The notes under the pieces are model-generated. The model made no database searches and was not told where the DNA came from. It worked only from the letters and a program-made list of their open reading frames with translations. Both the position numbers and the translations under genes were made by a program. Shown here one piece after another: positions 26,847 to 40,482 of a DNA stretch of 64,000 nt (its first letter is position 1; every line of letters begins with the position of its first letter). Origin of the DNA: Eucommia ulmoides. Its lineage: Eukaryota; Streptophyta; Magnoliopsida; Garryales; Eucommiaceae. The stretch is taken from the NCBI GenBank assembly GCA_016647705.1, contig JAENRU010000084.1, positions 272,001 to 336,000 on the forward strand, given 5' to 3'.

Positions 26847-28934
26847 CATATGTATGTATGTATGTATACACTATGAGATCAACCAAATCTAAAACAAATG
26901 GAAGAGAAATGAGGGTGGACGACGTGGCAGTGTGCGGGATCAAGATGAACCACTAACCTTATGCATATAAATTATCAATGCAAAAATAGTAATCTCAAAT
27001 CCTAAAAAGAAAAAATCTGAAAGCAGAGAGAGAGAGAGGATCGAAAGTGAGAGGTTTGGTTGGCAGTGTGCTCCTCCGGCGTGTATATGTGTGGTTGGTG
27101 TTGTGAAGACATGTGTGTGTGTGTATTCTGCTCTGTTCAGCCGGTGTATGTGTGTGATCATGAGTGTGTGTGTGTGTGTGTGTTCAGTTTGTCGACTGGG
27201 TGTGCGTGCGTCCGTTCTTCATCGATGGTTGACGGTGATTGTGTGTGTGGGGAGGGGGGTTGATGTTTGTGGTTGCGTCGGAGTGGTATGTGTGGGTGCT
27301 TTGATCGTGAGGAAGGGGGCGAGTGAAGACGTCGAAGCTGGTGAGGAGAGAGAGAGAGAAGCGTTTGGTCTGAAACGAAACAGGAGTAGAAGAAGAAGAC
27401 GACCGTCGCCGCAGTAGTGAGATCCACCTTTGCGGCGGTTAGCTTCTGTGTGCAGAACTGCTGTTGTATCGGTGTAGCGGTGAGACCGTCGCCGCGACAG
27501 TGAAGACCTAAGCAGAAAACTGTGAACTTCAACAATTCATAAAGAAGGTAAAATTTCGTCCGATTTTTAATTTTGTTAAAAATTGAATTTTTAGCGTTAA
27601 AATTTCTGTAATTGTTAAAATTAATAATCGTGACAATAGTAATGTTTACAACTATTAATTTTAAAAATATTGTACAGTAAATCTTAATATCGTGAATTGG
27701 GGTAAATAATAATTTTACATAATCAAATTTGGGAAATGTGGAATTTCGCAATTTAGGGTCATGCATTGCATATTAGGGTTGTTTTAAAGTAAAATATTAA
27801 TTTAGGCCTATTGTTGTTAGGTTCACAGGCGCCAACGTCCTAGTAGGTTTTGGACAATGATATTTTTACAGTGCGGAGAACGAGGTAAGTGTATTGTCTT
27901 CTATGTAAATCTGCAAAATTTATTTTCGTATAAATTGTTGGAAATGTGTTATTTTAAAAAAAAAATGGACAACTTTTAAACTTATATGGATCAAGTGGTT
28001 TTGGTGTAAGAGGTGAAAAATGATTTTTGGACCAAGTGGGTTTAAAAGGTGATTTTGTCAAACTATGCCATAGTTTTTTTCTTCTTGTTAGGCAGGTATG
28101 ACCTACGAGATGTGAATTTTCTTCTCATTAGGCAGGTATGAACTAAGAGATGTGGATTTTCTTCTTGTTAGACGGGTGTGACCTACGAGATATGGATTTT
28201 CTTCTGGTTAGGCGGGTGTGACCTATGAGATGTGGATTTTCTTCTCATCAGGCAGATATAACCTGGAAGATGTGGATTACTTGCTAGGCAAAGTCCTGCA
28301 AGGTGATTTGACCCGTTAGGAGTGCAAAACCTGCGGGTGGTACAGTACCGTTGCAACTCCCGATCGTGAGGTAAAAATGATCCTATGGCTGGTAAGAGAG
28401 TGGTGTGGGGTTTTTTATAATACGATAAACTACCTGGATTGATTTGGTTTAAATATATTAGTTTAAAATGGATTGACATATATATGTATACTATTTGTTG
28501 CACTGGTTAACTTAAAATATTTAGTTTAGGTGTGTTGAATATATGAGTTATTTCAGCGGTGACGGGAAAATTGGATTTTCGTAAGGTATGTGATGATATA
28601 ATATTATATTTTGAAACGTAGTGTTTAATATTTATTCTTGATCCATTCAAAATATTTTTATTATGAAGACAGTACACCAATAAAAAAATTTGGTTTCAGG
28701 TGCCGCAAATAAGAGTGGGTCCACTACTGGCACTAGGTAGAGTTCGGGAAGTAGTGTTATTTTGGAGGTGGGCCGGTCGGAAGCGAACTAGGGAAGGTTC
28801 AACATTTTCTTTTGGTGATTTTTGTTGTATATATTTGGGACGGGTGTGTCCCATATTTTTTTTGGAAACGAGATTAAGGTATTGTCTTGGGAAAAAATAT
28901 ATTGATAGTGGTATGCGTGCGTTTGATTATGTAT

Positions 28935-29015
<81 letters not shown>

Positions 29016-29093
29016 TTCGAGTGGTTGGTCGGAGGGTGTCATGCCGACGTCACGCCTGGCCTCGGGTGACGGCACCCGGGGTAGGATGTGACA
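26601..29093 (+). repeat. Tekay-like LTR 3
   Basis: It starts TGTAAGACCC and ends GATGTGACA. It has the longest simple repeats of the three: (TA)n near 26810-26840, and (TA)n followed by (TG)n near 28937-29008. These account for its extra length (2493 bp). Confidence 0.85.
28078..28285 (+). repeat. Minisatellite in LTR 3 (about 5 units)
   Basis: These are the same ~41-bp units as in LTRs 1 and 2, at the lowest copy number. Confidence 0.75.
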
Positions 29094-30290
29094 CTGCTCG
29101 TCATTCATCTTCCTCTATTTTGTTCGTTGAGGTGTCATGCTTGTCTTCCTCCATCAAATGACGACGATGATGATGCATGTGATCTGCTCATTGTTCGTCT
29201 TCCTCTACCATGCTTGTTGTGCTCGCCGCTGCCACCGATGCTCATATTGGTCCAACCGATGCCGGCTCGCCGTTGCCGCTGCCTGTGCTCTGCTCGTTGT
29301 CTTCTTCCTCAACCTCCATCCCTCTCTCTCTCTCTCATTGATTTGGAAAATTCCAAATTAGGATTTTTTAGATCTAGAAAGTTCTAGATCTGAGATTTCC
29401 AAATTTGGATTTTTCCAGATTTAGTCGTTCATGTGAATGTTCTAGTTGGTCGTCGTGAATTTCAGATCCGTCAATGTTCATGTGATTTTCTATTGATTTT
29501 TGTGAAGTTTTTGTTTATAATTAATGTTTTTTTTTGTTCATCTCAGTTTTTTTTTAATGTTTTTTAATTTGTTTTTTGCGAATATTTGCGTCGTTTTTTA
29601 TATTTGTTTTGATTTTGATGGTTTTTTTTTTTTTTTTTTTGGTTGAGTTTTTTGTGCTTATTTCATTCTGCATGTTCTTTTTGTTGATTTCTCAATAAAT
29701 ATTCATATCAATTGGGTTTTTAGTGAATGTTCATTGTGGTTTGGTGAACGTTCATATCGACTTTTAGTTTTCGGGGTGAATATGTCATTGTTGTTAGTGA
29801 ATGTTCATATGGGTCGTGTTTTTGTTGATTTTGTATTTCCTTTTTTTTTTTTTTTTTTAAGTAAATGTTAACATGGTTAAGTTAAAATGTTCACACCGGT
29901 TGTTTTTCATTGATCTTAGCTTTTATCAATTTTTTTTATTCAGTTTGGTGTTTGCTAAATGTTCATACGGAGTTCATATTTTTTGTAGATCTTAGGGTTT
30001 GTTTTCAATATGATTTGTTGTTCTTTGTTGTTTTTAGATTTATTTTTTCAAATTATAGTGTAAATGATCAGAACACAAAGAACATGAATGTTCTATTCTT
30101 GTAGATTTTTTGAATACATGAAAAGAACGTAAAATAAAAGAACGTGTGTACATAATAAAAATGTAATTTGTTCACATAAAAAATCTGAACATTCACAACT
30201 GAACCATCAGTGTTAAAATATATTAAGATATTTAAAAATAGTAAATAAAGTGTGAATGTTCAGGGCCATATGTATTTTACAGAGTATATT
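29094..30290. repeat. Repeat T, copy A, right part
   Basis: This continues repeat T from 12902. It is pyrimidine-rich (CTCTCTCTCT near 29320), followed by T-rich sequence in which TGAATGTTCAT-like words recur many times and several poly-T runs occur. It matches 33415-34085 and 61640-62740. No convincing coding sequence is present. Between 30290 and 30470 there is only AT-rich sequence. Confidence 0.6.
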
Positions 30291-31124
30291 TTATGTAAAT
30301 TATGAAGAAAAAAATATATGGTCAAAGAACAAAAAATTATTCTCTAAAACACATATGTGGACTAAAAACTTTATCATAGTAGTATAGGTTTATTTTATAA
30401 TTTGTATATCTCTAGAGGACTCAATAATAAAATTCCAAATATTGACTAAATAATAAAATTCCATATATTACTAATATTATTAGTTTAAAGAATCACGAAA
30501 TATATTACTAATATCTACCCCAAACAAACGTAGAATGATTGAGAAATCTTTCGGCCTTAAATTTTATATTTTTGTTTTGTTTTGGTTTTTTGTTTATAAT
30601 TTTAATTAAATGTAAATTTTTAATAAATTATATTTAAGTTTTGTTCAAAGAAACTAAATATTTATATAATTTTCATTTTCTATACCAATTTCTCTATTTT
30701 TTTAAATAATTCATAATAAGCTCTATTATGTGACTTCTTGGGACAAATTTGAAAGAAAAAATATTTAATTTACTTTTTTTTTCCTTGATATTATAGTAGT
30801 TTGTTTTTATTTAAATACCAAAAATATTGGTTATGTATTTGCAGATTAAAAATTGATTTTTTATTTTATTTTTAATCAAGTAGATATCATCACATATCTT
30901 TGTTCTCGTTTCATATCTATCCACAACAAGATCAAAATGTTACCGGGGGGGAAGAAATCTACATGAATTGTTTTTGAATTATTCAACTTGGAAATACAAA
31001 ATTTTACCTTCATTAGTAGTTAGTTAAAATTTATAATCTCAATTGACCATGTATCCCAAATATTTGTGATCCAGAAACAAACAATGACCATGTCCATCTG
31101 ATGATGATAATAATAATAATAATA

Positions 31125-31358
31125 AGGGTTAATTACACTTTATCCCCTTCTAGTTTGGCTAATTTGCACTTACCCCCTGTGGTTTGAAAATCGCCACTTA
31201 CCATCCATGTGGTCAGATTTTCAAACCACTTACCCCCCTGATGTAGGGGGTAAGTGCACCAAATATCTAACCACAAGTGGGGTGAGTGATAATTTTCAAA
31301 CTTACAGGGGGTAAGTGCAAATTGGTCAAACTACAGGGGGTAAAGTGTAATTAATCCT
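31125..31358. mobile_element. Foldback (MITE-like) element, complete
   Basis: The left end AGGGTTAATTACACTTTA and the right end read on the other strand (AGGATTAATTACACTTTA) pair, and the complementarity continues nearly to the middle at ACCCCCCTGATGTAGGGGGT. The whole ~234 bp can therefore form one long hairpin with almost no loop. It sits in an (AAT)n tract, so a target duplication cannot be told from the repeat. A half copy is at 46629-46800. Confidence 0.75.
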
Positions 31359-32479
31359 AATAAAAATAATGCAAATCAGAAATACATTTGACCCCATGAT
31401 GCACTTTGATTTTCAAAAGTAAGAAGTAAAGGAAGTTGAGGTTGGATCTGCCTTGGGGTTTTCCACGAAAAACTCGTGCTTTCAACTTTGTTTTGTCATT
31501 TGTTTTTCTCTTGATTAATATCTGTGGGTATTAATTACGAATTTGATCCCCTAAAAACATCTTTCTCGTTTAAATGATGAATTGCTCTATCCAATATCCC
31601 TAAAATTAGTCACAACGCGGTTCACAAAATATATTACTACAATTATTAGTTAAAGGAATCTCAAAATATACTACCAATATCTACACAAACGTAGAATGAT
31701 CGAGAAGTCTTCTGGCCTTAAATTTTATAGTTTTTTATGCTTTGATTTTTTGTATATAATTTTAGTTAGATTTAAATTTCTCATTAAACTATATTTAGTT
31801 TTTATTTAAAGAAACTAAATATTTAGATAATTTTGATTTTCTTTACCAATTTCTCTTTTTGTTTTTCCTCTCCTCACATTTACAATTATAATTCATAATA
31901 AGCTCTAAACATAAAAATATTAATAAATTATTTGTTGTGACTTATGTTTTTAATTTTTTTCATGTTGGCCACAAAATTTTCTCCGTCATATCAAAATTAT
32001 TAGATCTACTATGTGGTCGCTTGGGACAAATTTGGAAATATATATATATTTAATTTACTTTTTTTCCTTGATATTATAGTAATTTTTTCTTGATATTATA
32101 TTAATTTGTTTTAATTTAAATACCACAAATATTGGTTAGGTATTTCTAAAAATAGAAATTGAAACAACTCCAGCAATATCTTTGTTGCTCTCGTTTTCAT
32201 ATCTATTCACAACAAGACCAAAATGTTACCTGGGGAGAAGAATTCTACAAGAATTATTTTTGAATTATTCAACATAGAAATAAAAAAATTTACATTAGTA
32301 TTTAGTTAAAATTGGTAATGTCAATTGACCATGTCCCTTGAGTTTGTGATCCAGAAGCAAACAATGACCCTGTCCAATCCATAATAATAATACTGCAAAT
32401 CAGAAATATATTTCAACATATGATGCACCAAGATTTTTCAAAGAAGGAAATAAAGGTAGTTAAGCATTCGAAAAATGGA

Positions 32480-33027
32480 GAACTTTAAATGGCCTGAGTT
32501 TTTATCTTGAAGATGTGAATGATTGGAATTCCCTTATTTCGTGATAATGGAAGTTGCAATCGGACTTCGGTCCCGTGATGTTTTCCTCGTCTTGAGATTT
32601 TCTATGTAAAAATTGTGTCTCCCGCTTTATTTTGTTATTTGCTTTTATTTTGATTAATATATGTGGGTATTAAAATTGATAATCCCATTTTAATGACAAA
32701 AAAAAGGAAAAATAAAATCTAATTATTAGTGAATTTTCACAACAAAGTGACATCAAGAACTTCATGTTATTGGAGAAAGATTTATTTGTGTGATTTAAAA
32801 TGGAAGATAATGGAAGAGCCATGGTAAAATTGATATCGACTAATTATGCTATTTGAAAATCTAGAATGATAGATATCCTTTATTATAAGGATTTGTATTT
32901 GCTTTTAAAAGGTGATGCACATAAATAAAGTGATAAAAGGAATGAACAATTGGAGATAATGCATAGGAAAACATTTGGTTACATTTGTCAATGGACTGAT
33001 CAAAGTGTATACCAACATGTTATTAAT
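32480..33027 (+). mobile_element. Ty1/copia leader and gag remnant (copy 1)
   Basis: The end of this block decodes as the start of a copia gag (KLISTNYAI, MHRKTFGYICQWTDQSVYQHV), a Tnt1/Tork-like pattern. It is joined directly to repeat T at about 33028. The related block at 48710-50528 is longer. It is a broken fossil. Confidence 0.65.
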
Positions 33028-34117
33028 TTCACCAAATGATGAATTGCTCACCCCAAGAACCCTAAAATTAATAAAACACGGTTCACAAAATATATTAGGG
33101 TTATTATTATTTAACCCTTATTTTGGTTTCTCTTTCCTCAATAGGTTTTTCATTAAAAAAATTATTATTCAGTCTTCTAACAAATCATGGTTAATTTTTA
33201 CTCCTTAGAGATACTGAATAGATATATTTACCCTTACATATATAGGAAGAAATCCTAATTGCCCATTTTATTTTTGCATTTTCAACCTAGCTTATTCTTC
33301 CCTCTTTCCCACTCTCAACTGAACAGCCACCGAAACCATCTCTTGCCACCATCCTTCTTCTTTTTCATCGCTATCATTGGCTTCCTCTATTTGATGATTC
33401 CATCGCCGCCTGCACTCTGCTCGTCGTTCATCTTCCTCTACTGTGCTCGTTGACGTATCGTGCTTGTCTTGCTCCATTAAATGACGACGATGACGATGCA
33501 TGTGATCTGCTCGTTGTTCATCTTCCTCTACCATGCCTGTCGTGCTCGCCATTGCCACCGATGCCCATATTGGTCCATCCGATGTCGCCGGCCTGCTGTT
33601 GCCGCTGCCTGTGCTCTGCTCGTTGTCTTCTTCCTCAACTTCCCTCCCTCTCTCTCTCTCTCAGATTTGGAAAATTCCAGATTAGGATTTTTTAGATCTA
33701 GAAAGTTCCAGATCTAGATTTTTCCAGATTTGTTTGCTCATGTGAATGTTCTAGTTGGTCGTCGTGAATTACAGATCAGTCAATGTTTATGTGATTTTCT
33801 AATGATTTTTGTAAAGTTTTTGTTTATTTAATTTTCTAATGTTCTTTAATTTGTCTTTTGCGAATATTTACATCGTTTTTCAGATATGTTTTGATTTTGT
33901 TGGTCTTTTTTTTTTTTTTTTGCTTATTTCATTCTGAATGTTCATTTTGTTGATTTCTCAATAAATATTCAAGTCGATTTGGTTTTTAGTGAATGTTCAT
34001 TGTCGTTTGGTGAATATTCATATCAACTTTTAGTTTTCAGGGAGAATATGTAATGTTTCATATCGGTTGTGTTTTGTTGATTTTGTATTTCCTTTTTTTT
34101 TTTCATATCGGTTGTGT
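33028..34117. repeat. Repeat T, middle copy
   Basis: It runs from AATGATGAATTGCTCACCCC to the poly-T region near 34090 and shows the uninterrupted sequence at the site where the Tekay-like array entered the first T copy. Open frames on both strands here are low-complexity and are not considered genes. Confidence 0.6.
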
Positions 34118-35354
34118 TTTAATTGAAAGTTTTAAAAGTTGTTGTTAAGTGAAATTAAACCTAAATAAAGTCCTCATGTTATGAAGGGTCTATAGGAGTA
34201 TTTTATTGTCATGAAACTTGTAAACTAGCCGTTAAGAGGCTGATTACATGTGCCCTTATATAGACCTGCGAATTTTCTAAGAGAGCTAATCATTCTATTC
34301 ATTCTATGAGACAAAATCAGTTTATATTTGAGAGAGCATTTATAAGAGTGATCATTCAACTATACTGTGAGCTGTTCTAAGAGAGTGATTCTGATAATCA
34401 ACTGCGATCAAATTGTGTTGATTCCAGAATTGAAGCTATATTGTTTTCATCATTAATTCTATGGATTCCGGGTGAGATCTTTCCATATTGATTATTACTT
34501 GTTTATTATTGTCTTTGGAAATTGATCTTAAAAATTGTTTTTTATTCTTTAAAGAAAATATTCTTTTGAATAATTTCTTGAATCTGATTACATGCTCAAA
34601 TTTGCTACCCATATATTGTTAAAATCAGATTTCTATATCTCACATAATTCTATCACTAGTTGGGATATTAATCGAGTTTATATATATCTGGGGTGGTAGA
34701 AGCTCCGAGTGAGATTTACTTATCAATTTTTGTATTGGTGAGTTGTGACGGGTTAAATATCATTGGGGATATTTAATCAAGGGTAGCAGGGTTTCAGTCT
34801 CTTCCTGTAAAGAGATTGAGGTAGTGATTCATCTTGCATAAGAATTGCTTGTTTGTGAGTGATTTTGTAACGGTTCAATCTTTACTGGATAAAATGATAT
34901 TTGGAGTATTTTAGTGAGGTTTTTATTCTTGAGTCTAAGTGTTAAAAAAAATTAGGTTATTCTTTAGCCTGTAAAAAGTAGAGGTTATTTCTTATCCTTT
35001 GAAAACGAAATTGTAAAAGTTGATTCTGAGTCTGTAAAAGAATCAGTGTGCAGGTTTGGTTCCTACCTTTAAAGAAATCTTTATTTTAGTGGGTGCGACT
35101 TCCGTGGAGCTCGGAGGACTGGATTAGCCAAGATTAGCTTGGTGAACCAGTATAAATCTCTAGTGTGCTGCTTTTTTAATTTGTTTATTTTTGTTGTTTG
35201 TGTGTGCACCTAGTTAATTGATTAATTCTGCTGTGTTATAAAGATAATAATTAATTTAGGCATAAAATTAATTATTTAATTTATTGATTTTTATTCGGAT
35301 TAGTTTTTAATTACCCAATTCACCCCCTCTCTTGGGTATTCTACTAGGCCAACA
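34118..35354 (+). mobile_element. Probable solo LTR of a Ty1/copia element
   Basis: This is a 1.2-kb non-coding block with a TATA-like sequence (CTTATATAGACC near 34255). It ends in ACCCAATTCACCCCCTCTC followed by TTGGGTATTC and CCAACA, a typical end of long copia LTRs. No second copy or adjacent primer site is clear. The left border is uncertain and no target duplication could be settled. Confidence 0.5.
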
Positions 35355-36449
35355 TATCATTTTAATAAAATTTACAATTTTTCTTTTAAATTAAAGTCTT
35401 CACAAATTAAATATATCTATTTACTGATATATACCTATTATATATCCCCGAACCCACATCTAGCTTGAACCATGTCGAGTTGATGTAACTTAACTAATGA
35501 TATGTATCATTAGTTGTCGGGTAGGATATAATCAAACTAGAGACCAAACATGAATTGAATCTGAAAAAACAAATAAGAGGAAAGAGTCACCTATCCCCGA
35601 GACTGGTAGTTCCATAACTATTGAGCAATTGCTATCAACGGGTTAGGGATTATTCAATTCCCCACAATCTATATATGGAATGTACCCATTTCTCTGGACG
35701 GGTGCGAGATTCAAAAAATTTAGTAGTAGTTCATTTGGATTCATAAAAAAACTTTAATAAATCTAAAGATAAGGTACAATACTTTTCTATTTACTTAATT
35801 TATTCGTTTTACTTCTTTTTAAAAATATTAATGAACTAAACCACTTATTAAAGTTCTTGAGAAAATTTATTTGACCAGAGACCCAATTTCTCGGATTAAT
35901 TTTTGAAATTAAATTTCATTTTAATTTCTATAAGGTTTGGCAAAATTCAGTGTGATTTAGTTGTCTTGCGAGACAAAGATTGAAGAGAAACATGTAAATA
36001 TTTTATATTAACAAGGGGATTATCTGAAGGCTCAATGTTATTAGATATCATCAAGTAATAAATTCTAGATACAATAGGAAAGTTTGTTGAACTCGTATGT
36101 GACAATGTTCGCTTGAAGTCTTTCTACAGCAAGCACCATTGTACTGCAAGATATAACACCTCAAAAGTAGTTCTTTTTGGTAGAATGGTAGTAGTATCAT
36201 TTGCCTGTAGAGTTTGTCCAAAGATGATTAGCCATAACTAAGACATGAAAGATTTGGGATCTTTCCATACACACGAAACTAGTAGTAGATTAATTTCTAC
36301 AGATGTGTTAGACTCATTCGCTTAGTTTTTTTGGTAAATTTTGACATAAGCAATTTTGAAATCTTTCTTCCTGTAAATTTAAAAGTATAACCATGGGATC
36401 TTGAAAAATCCAAAGATATTGCTTTTCGTTTGGAACACGACTTCTTCCT
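35355..36449. other. AT-rich sequence without recognised features
   Basis: No open frame, repeat partner in the window or motif was recognised. The right part may be the degraded 5' half of the copia relic that follows. Confidence 0.4.
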
Positions 36450-39400
36450 CCAAGAAGATAAGTGGATGAAAGTGTTTCTTTTCAAATAGACAAAATGTTA
36501 GATAATTAAAAGGAAGAAATACCAAAAAAATGAAGTGCTTTAACAACATTCAAATTGAGCATTAGAAAGGGAGCTTTGGAAGTTCCTAGTTTCCAAAAGA
36601 CATACTTTTAGAAATAATGTCACCGAGTATAAATTATCGAAAATGAACCTAAAGGATGCTCAGTACATACTAACGTGTGTGGGCTCATGGAATTTATAAG
36701 CTCAAGACGTTTTTCAAAATTCACAATCCTTACTTTAGCTTGCAGTTGGTGTATTTAGAAAATTAAATAAAATTGAATACTTGATTTAGATTAGAAGTAG
36801 AAAAACAAATAGAGAGATATTAAAACTTTATGATTAGACCAAGGAGGTGAACACTTATCCATTTAGGATCATTCAAAGATCATTGTGTATTTTTCAGTAG
36901 ACTCATCTTGATAAATCATAATTTCAAGGCATATCATAAAAGGAGAACGTCGAACCCTATTAGATATGGTCAGATTGGTAATGAGTCACACTAGTTAGCC
37001 CGTTTCAGAAAATGCTCTCTCTGACTGTACCAAAATAAGGTTCCTATTATTTTTTTTCCAAACACATTATATAAGATATAGTGTGGGACTGTGGGCGAAA
37101 GCTGAGTCTCAAGTTGTTGAGAATTGTTAGTCCAACTCGTTACTAATAAGTTAGATTTGAGGACTCACTATTGTAGGTTTGGAATGAACCTACAGAAACT
37201 GTGGTACACCACTTTTATCAATGAATTAAACAAAAGATATTTTTGGAAAAACTATATTTTAGAGAAATCATTTGTCAAAGCCTTCGACATTAATGAAAGT
37301 TAGATACAGACTAGGTCCGACAACAGTGTTTATTGAGAACCTTTTATAGTAAATACATGTAGTATAAAAATTCTTTGTATGGATGTTGGATATCCATATT
37401 ATCTAATCAATGTATTAGATAAATCAATCAAGCTGATATGGAGTTAATTTAGTGGGTGTTAACAGACTTACTAGTTACAAAGGATATGATGTTGGACATC
37501 ATAAAGGAAAAATGACTATAAATTCATTGATGTATTGTATGTACAACTAACTTAGTATAGGAAAAGACGGAAAAATGAACATATGCAAAGCGAGATTAAT
37601 GATGATGGGGTCTTGTATCGTCAAGAAATTGTTACTGTATGGAACCTTGATGTCGATAACTATGCTAAGGACCGTCAAGATTTAAATGACAACATTTTAG
37701 ACAAAATTTACATTAATCATCTAAAGGGATTTATACTGGTTAACAAAAGAAAATAAGTGTGCAAGTTGCAAATGCTCATTTATGGACTAAGGCATTACTT
37801 TCCTAATTTATAATATTTATTTTTGACAAGACAATCACTGTTTTTTACTATGTTAAGAACAAAGAATGATCCAAGCGTGTACACCAACAGGATTTGATAA
37901 GCATAAATTTCTAAATTTATAGACAACATTCCAACCGTGGAATATTTTCTCCTGCAATAGTATAATTTTCAATAAAGATTACCATAAAGATTTGAAAAGA
38001 GATTTTTCAATACAAGGTAAAATGGTCTTTAAGATCGATCAAAGGATGCTTATTTTCCAAATCTCAGTACATCGAGTCGGCATGACAAATTGCTAATGAG
38101 TACCTTTACCAATCCATCATGTTATTTTTATTTTAGTAGTGTGAGTCCAAAAGACTTAAAATATATACAATGAGTAGGATTCCATTTACATTGACAATTT
38201 AAAGTCTCATGTAATATGTGCTAGGTACTAGAATTGATGTAAGACACGCTATTAGTTTGACTAATGGATATCAATTTTGTTTGGACTAAGAGTATTGAAT
38301 TATAAGAAAATATATCCTGAAGTACTTAAGAACAAAGGGTAAATTTATGTGATATGAAGAATGAGAACATTAGATTGATGAATTCGTGGTATTGAATTTA
38401 AATGTTTACATGAATAACTATTAGTTTTCTTTAGGATATTTTCATATCTTGATAGGTGAGGCCATTCGTGGGAGAGGTTATCAATAAGATTGAAAACTAA
38501 TATAGTAACTAAGTGTAATACCGCATCCGATGCAGTTTATAAGGTGTAGTTTAGCAGTTTGTTTAATGAACATGAGGCTAACGCTGAGTCACAATTCCTC
38601 AGTATTATGACCACTATTGGGCAAGGAACCCAGGTCTCGTCAATATCCAAACACTACCAGTGGTACTTTCTGGTAATCATTAAAAGCTAATATATCTATT
38701 TGGAGATTAGTATGCTCAACGAACTACATTACATATCTACTTAATTGGGTCCCTAACCAGATAGAAGTTACTTGGATAAAGTATATAATACGTTACCGGA
38801 TTGGTTATAGCGCTAGTAGGAGATTGTTGGGGGATAAACCCTATAGACAATCCTAAACAAATTTATTTTTGTTAATAATCTCAAGTAACTAAATAATCAA
38901 AAAGAGAAAACTTGGTATTTCACCCGCCAACTAGATATTTTACCTATCACCCTATGTGTATTATATAGCTGTCAAGATAACTTGGTATTCAATTGAAATA
39001 CCATAACTTTATATTAAGATTAAAAAGAAGTACTATCAAAGACATTTGGTAATTGAATATCCTAACATGTTCCTAGTCCAAGGATTATTAATTGGTATAA
39101 TAATTCGGATAGATTGGTTTGTGGGTTGTTTTTTCTATTGAGAATATTAAATATCAAATCCATTAGTCTAAGATACTGGAACAACCACAAGGGGGCTTAT
39201 TAAGTGATAATGGGTTCTTGAACGTAACTATACCTGATATTCAATTTGGCTAATATTGCTTAAGGTCAAAATAGAATATCTGAATTGTAATCCTGCATGT
39301 GATCTTTTGATTTGATCTATTGTTTGTCATGTTTATGCTCTCCTATACTTTGACAATACTAAGTTTTATAATCCAGTAACGAGACTTCAAAGGTATTCAT

Positions 39401-40100
39401 GGGTTTAGTGGGACACACATGTGTTAATTCGATTATGCAAGAAATGATTTATCACCCTTTTGCCAAAAGAGAATTGTCCTATGTGATCGAACTTGATTTA
39501 CCTAAATCTTTCACTAAATCAATATGACGATTAGAATGAGATTGTAATTAGTATCATAAAGTACATCATGGATCAAGAACATATGATCTTACTAGGGCTT
39601 TGAACTTTATCTTACCCTATTGGTTTTTCTAGGAAAATACAATGGTGAATTATTTACAAGTTCAGGGACCAATGTGCAATTAAAAAAAATAAAAATAAAA
39701 AAGTCCAGGGTTTTAAGCTAGACTTTATCTATAAATAAGGACTATACTTCCTTTTCACCTATGAGATCAGACAAGGCTGAATTTCAGCCTACCTTCTTCT
39801 CCCTCTCTTATGCTACCAATTTGATTCTTGCAACCACCTAAAATCAAATCAAATCTATCCTATACCTACTGATTTAGAATAATATTCTTAGAAAATCAAT
39901 AGTCACCATTCAATGGAGTTCTTTGGGTGGATATCAGTAGAGACGAAATATTTGCAGCACTATTCAGATATTTTTGCGCTTGTGGGGATCTGATCTTGCG
40001 GCTCTTCGAAGAGTTTTCTCAAATTAGGTCTCGAAAACTATCGGCTATGAGGATGAAGTACCGGAAGAGGTATAAAGTTTAAATTTTATTTAATCTTTAT
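36450..40100 (+). mobile_element. Ty1/copia relic, copy B
   Basis: Short protein-like patches appear in the correct copia order: integrase core and end (about 36600-37030, with RRTLLDMVR), reverse transcriptase (about 37850-38330, with YVLGTRIDVRHAIS) and RNase H (to about 38800). A polypurine tract (AGTAGGAGAT, to 38824) is followed by a probable 3' LTR from 38825 to about 40100, with a TATA-like sequence near 39735. The 5' LTR was not recognised. The relic is heavily broken and older than the A/B segmental duplication, since copy A carries it too. Confidence 0.65.
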
Positions 40101-40257
40101 GTTTATTTATTCTTTCATATTATCACAGGCTCATTCAGTCTTAGAAAATTAGTTGTGAAACAACTTTTATTGAAAAATATATATATATATTTCATTGCGT
40201 TCACATAAACATAATTCCCGTCAATCATCACCCCATCCAGTTGGGATTGTCGGACTA

Positions 40258-40482
40258 CAATTGTTTGTCCAGCTCGGAGGGATAAGGTGGACCCAATAAG
40301 CCTTCTTTGCAATTTTTAAATTCCACTCATGTTGCATCAGTAGGTTTTGGATCATTCTGCTAGATGTGTTCGGATTCTTTCAAAGGTGTTACCGAGTTGA
40401 AAGTATCAAGAACAATCATAGTGACACGAGATGTTACTTCCGCCGTATCGAGTTGAATGATGTTATTACGATGAAACTCCAT
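40258..40482 (-). pseudogene. Conserved short reading frame downstream of GLP-B
   Basis: It begins ATG GAG TTT on the minus strand (MEFHRNNIIQLDTAEVTSRV) and stays open for about 42 codons. After a stop it continues with recognisable similarity to the C copy (QNDPKPTDAT, LLGPPYPSELD). The family was not recognised. Confidence 0.3.

Larger units (their letters stand above)
12903..29093 (+). mobile_element. Tekay-like chromovirus (Ty3) in a three-LTR tandem array
   Basis: LTRs at 12903-15259, 19394-21765 and 26601-29093 alternate with two interiors (15260-19393 and 21766-26600). The outer ends carry a 5-bp target duplication (CAGCT at 12898-12902, CTGCT at 29094-29098), and the empty site is visible near 33415, so the array descends from one insertion. 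Each interior has gag, protease, RT, RNase H, integrase and a chromodomain-like tail (PLVKVLWR...EEATWE). This order, the initiator-tRNA-Met primer site and the ~2.4-kb LTRs fit the Tekay/Del clade. The LTRs differ by about 10% by eye, suggesting an age of several million years. Both interiors are broken in many places (more than ten each). Confidence 0.88.
30470..33027. repeat. Repeat M, copy 1 (AT-rich, internally duplicated)
   Basis: This matches 46629-50500 in large part. Inside it, 30480-31090 and 31640-32390 are themselves related, giving a diverged tandem pair. It holds a foldback element (31125-31358) and, at its right end, copia leader/gag remains. No host gene is visible. Confidence 0.6.

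Noticed and set aside
33292-33558. Charged 88-codon minus-strand frame
   Set aside because: Low-complexity antisense of the pyrimidine-rich part of repeat T; not preserved in the other T copies.
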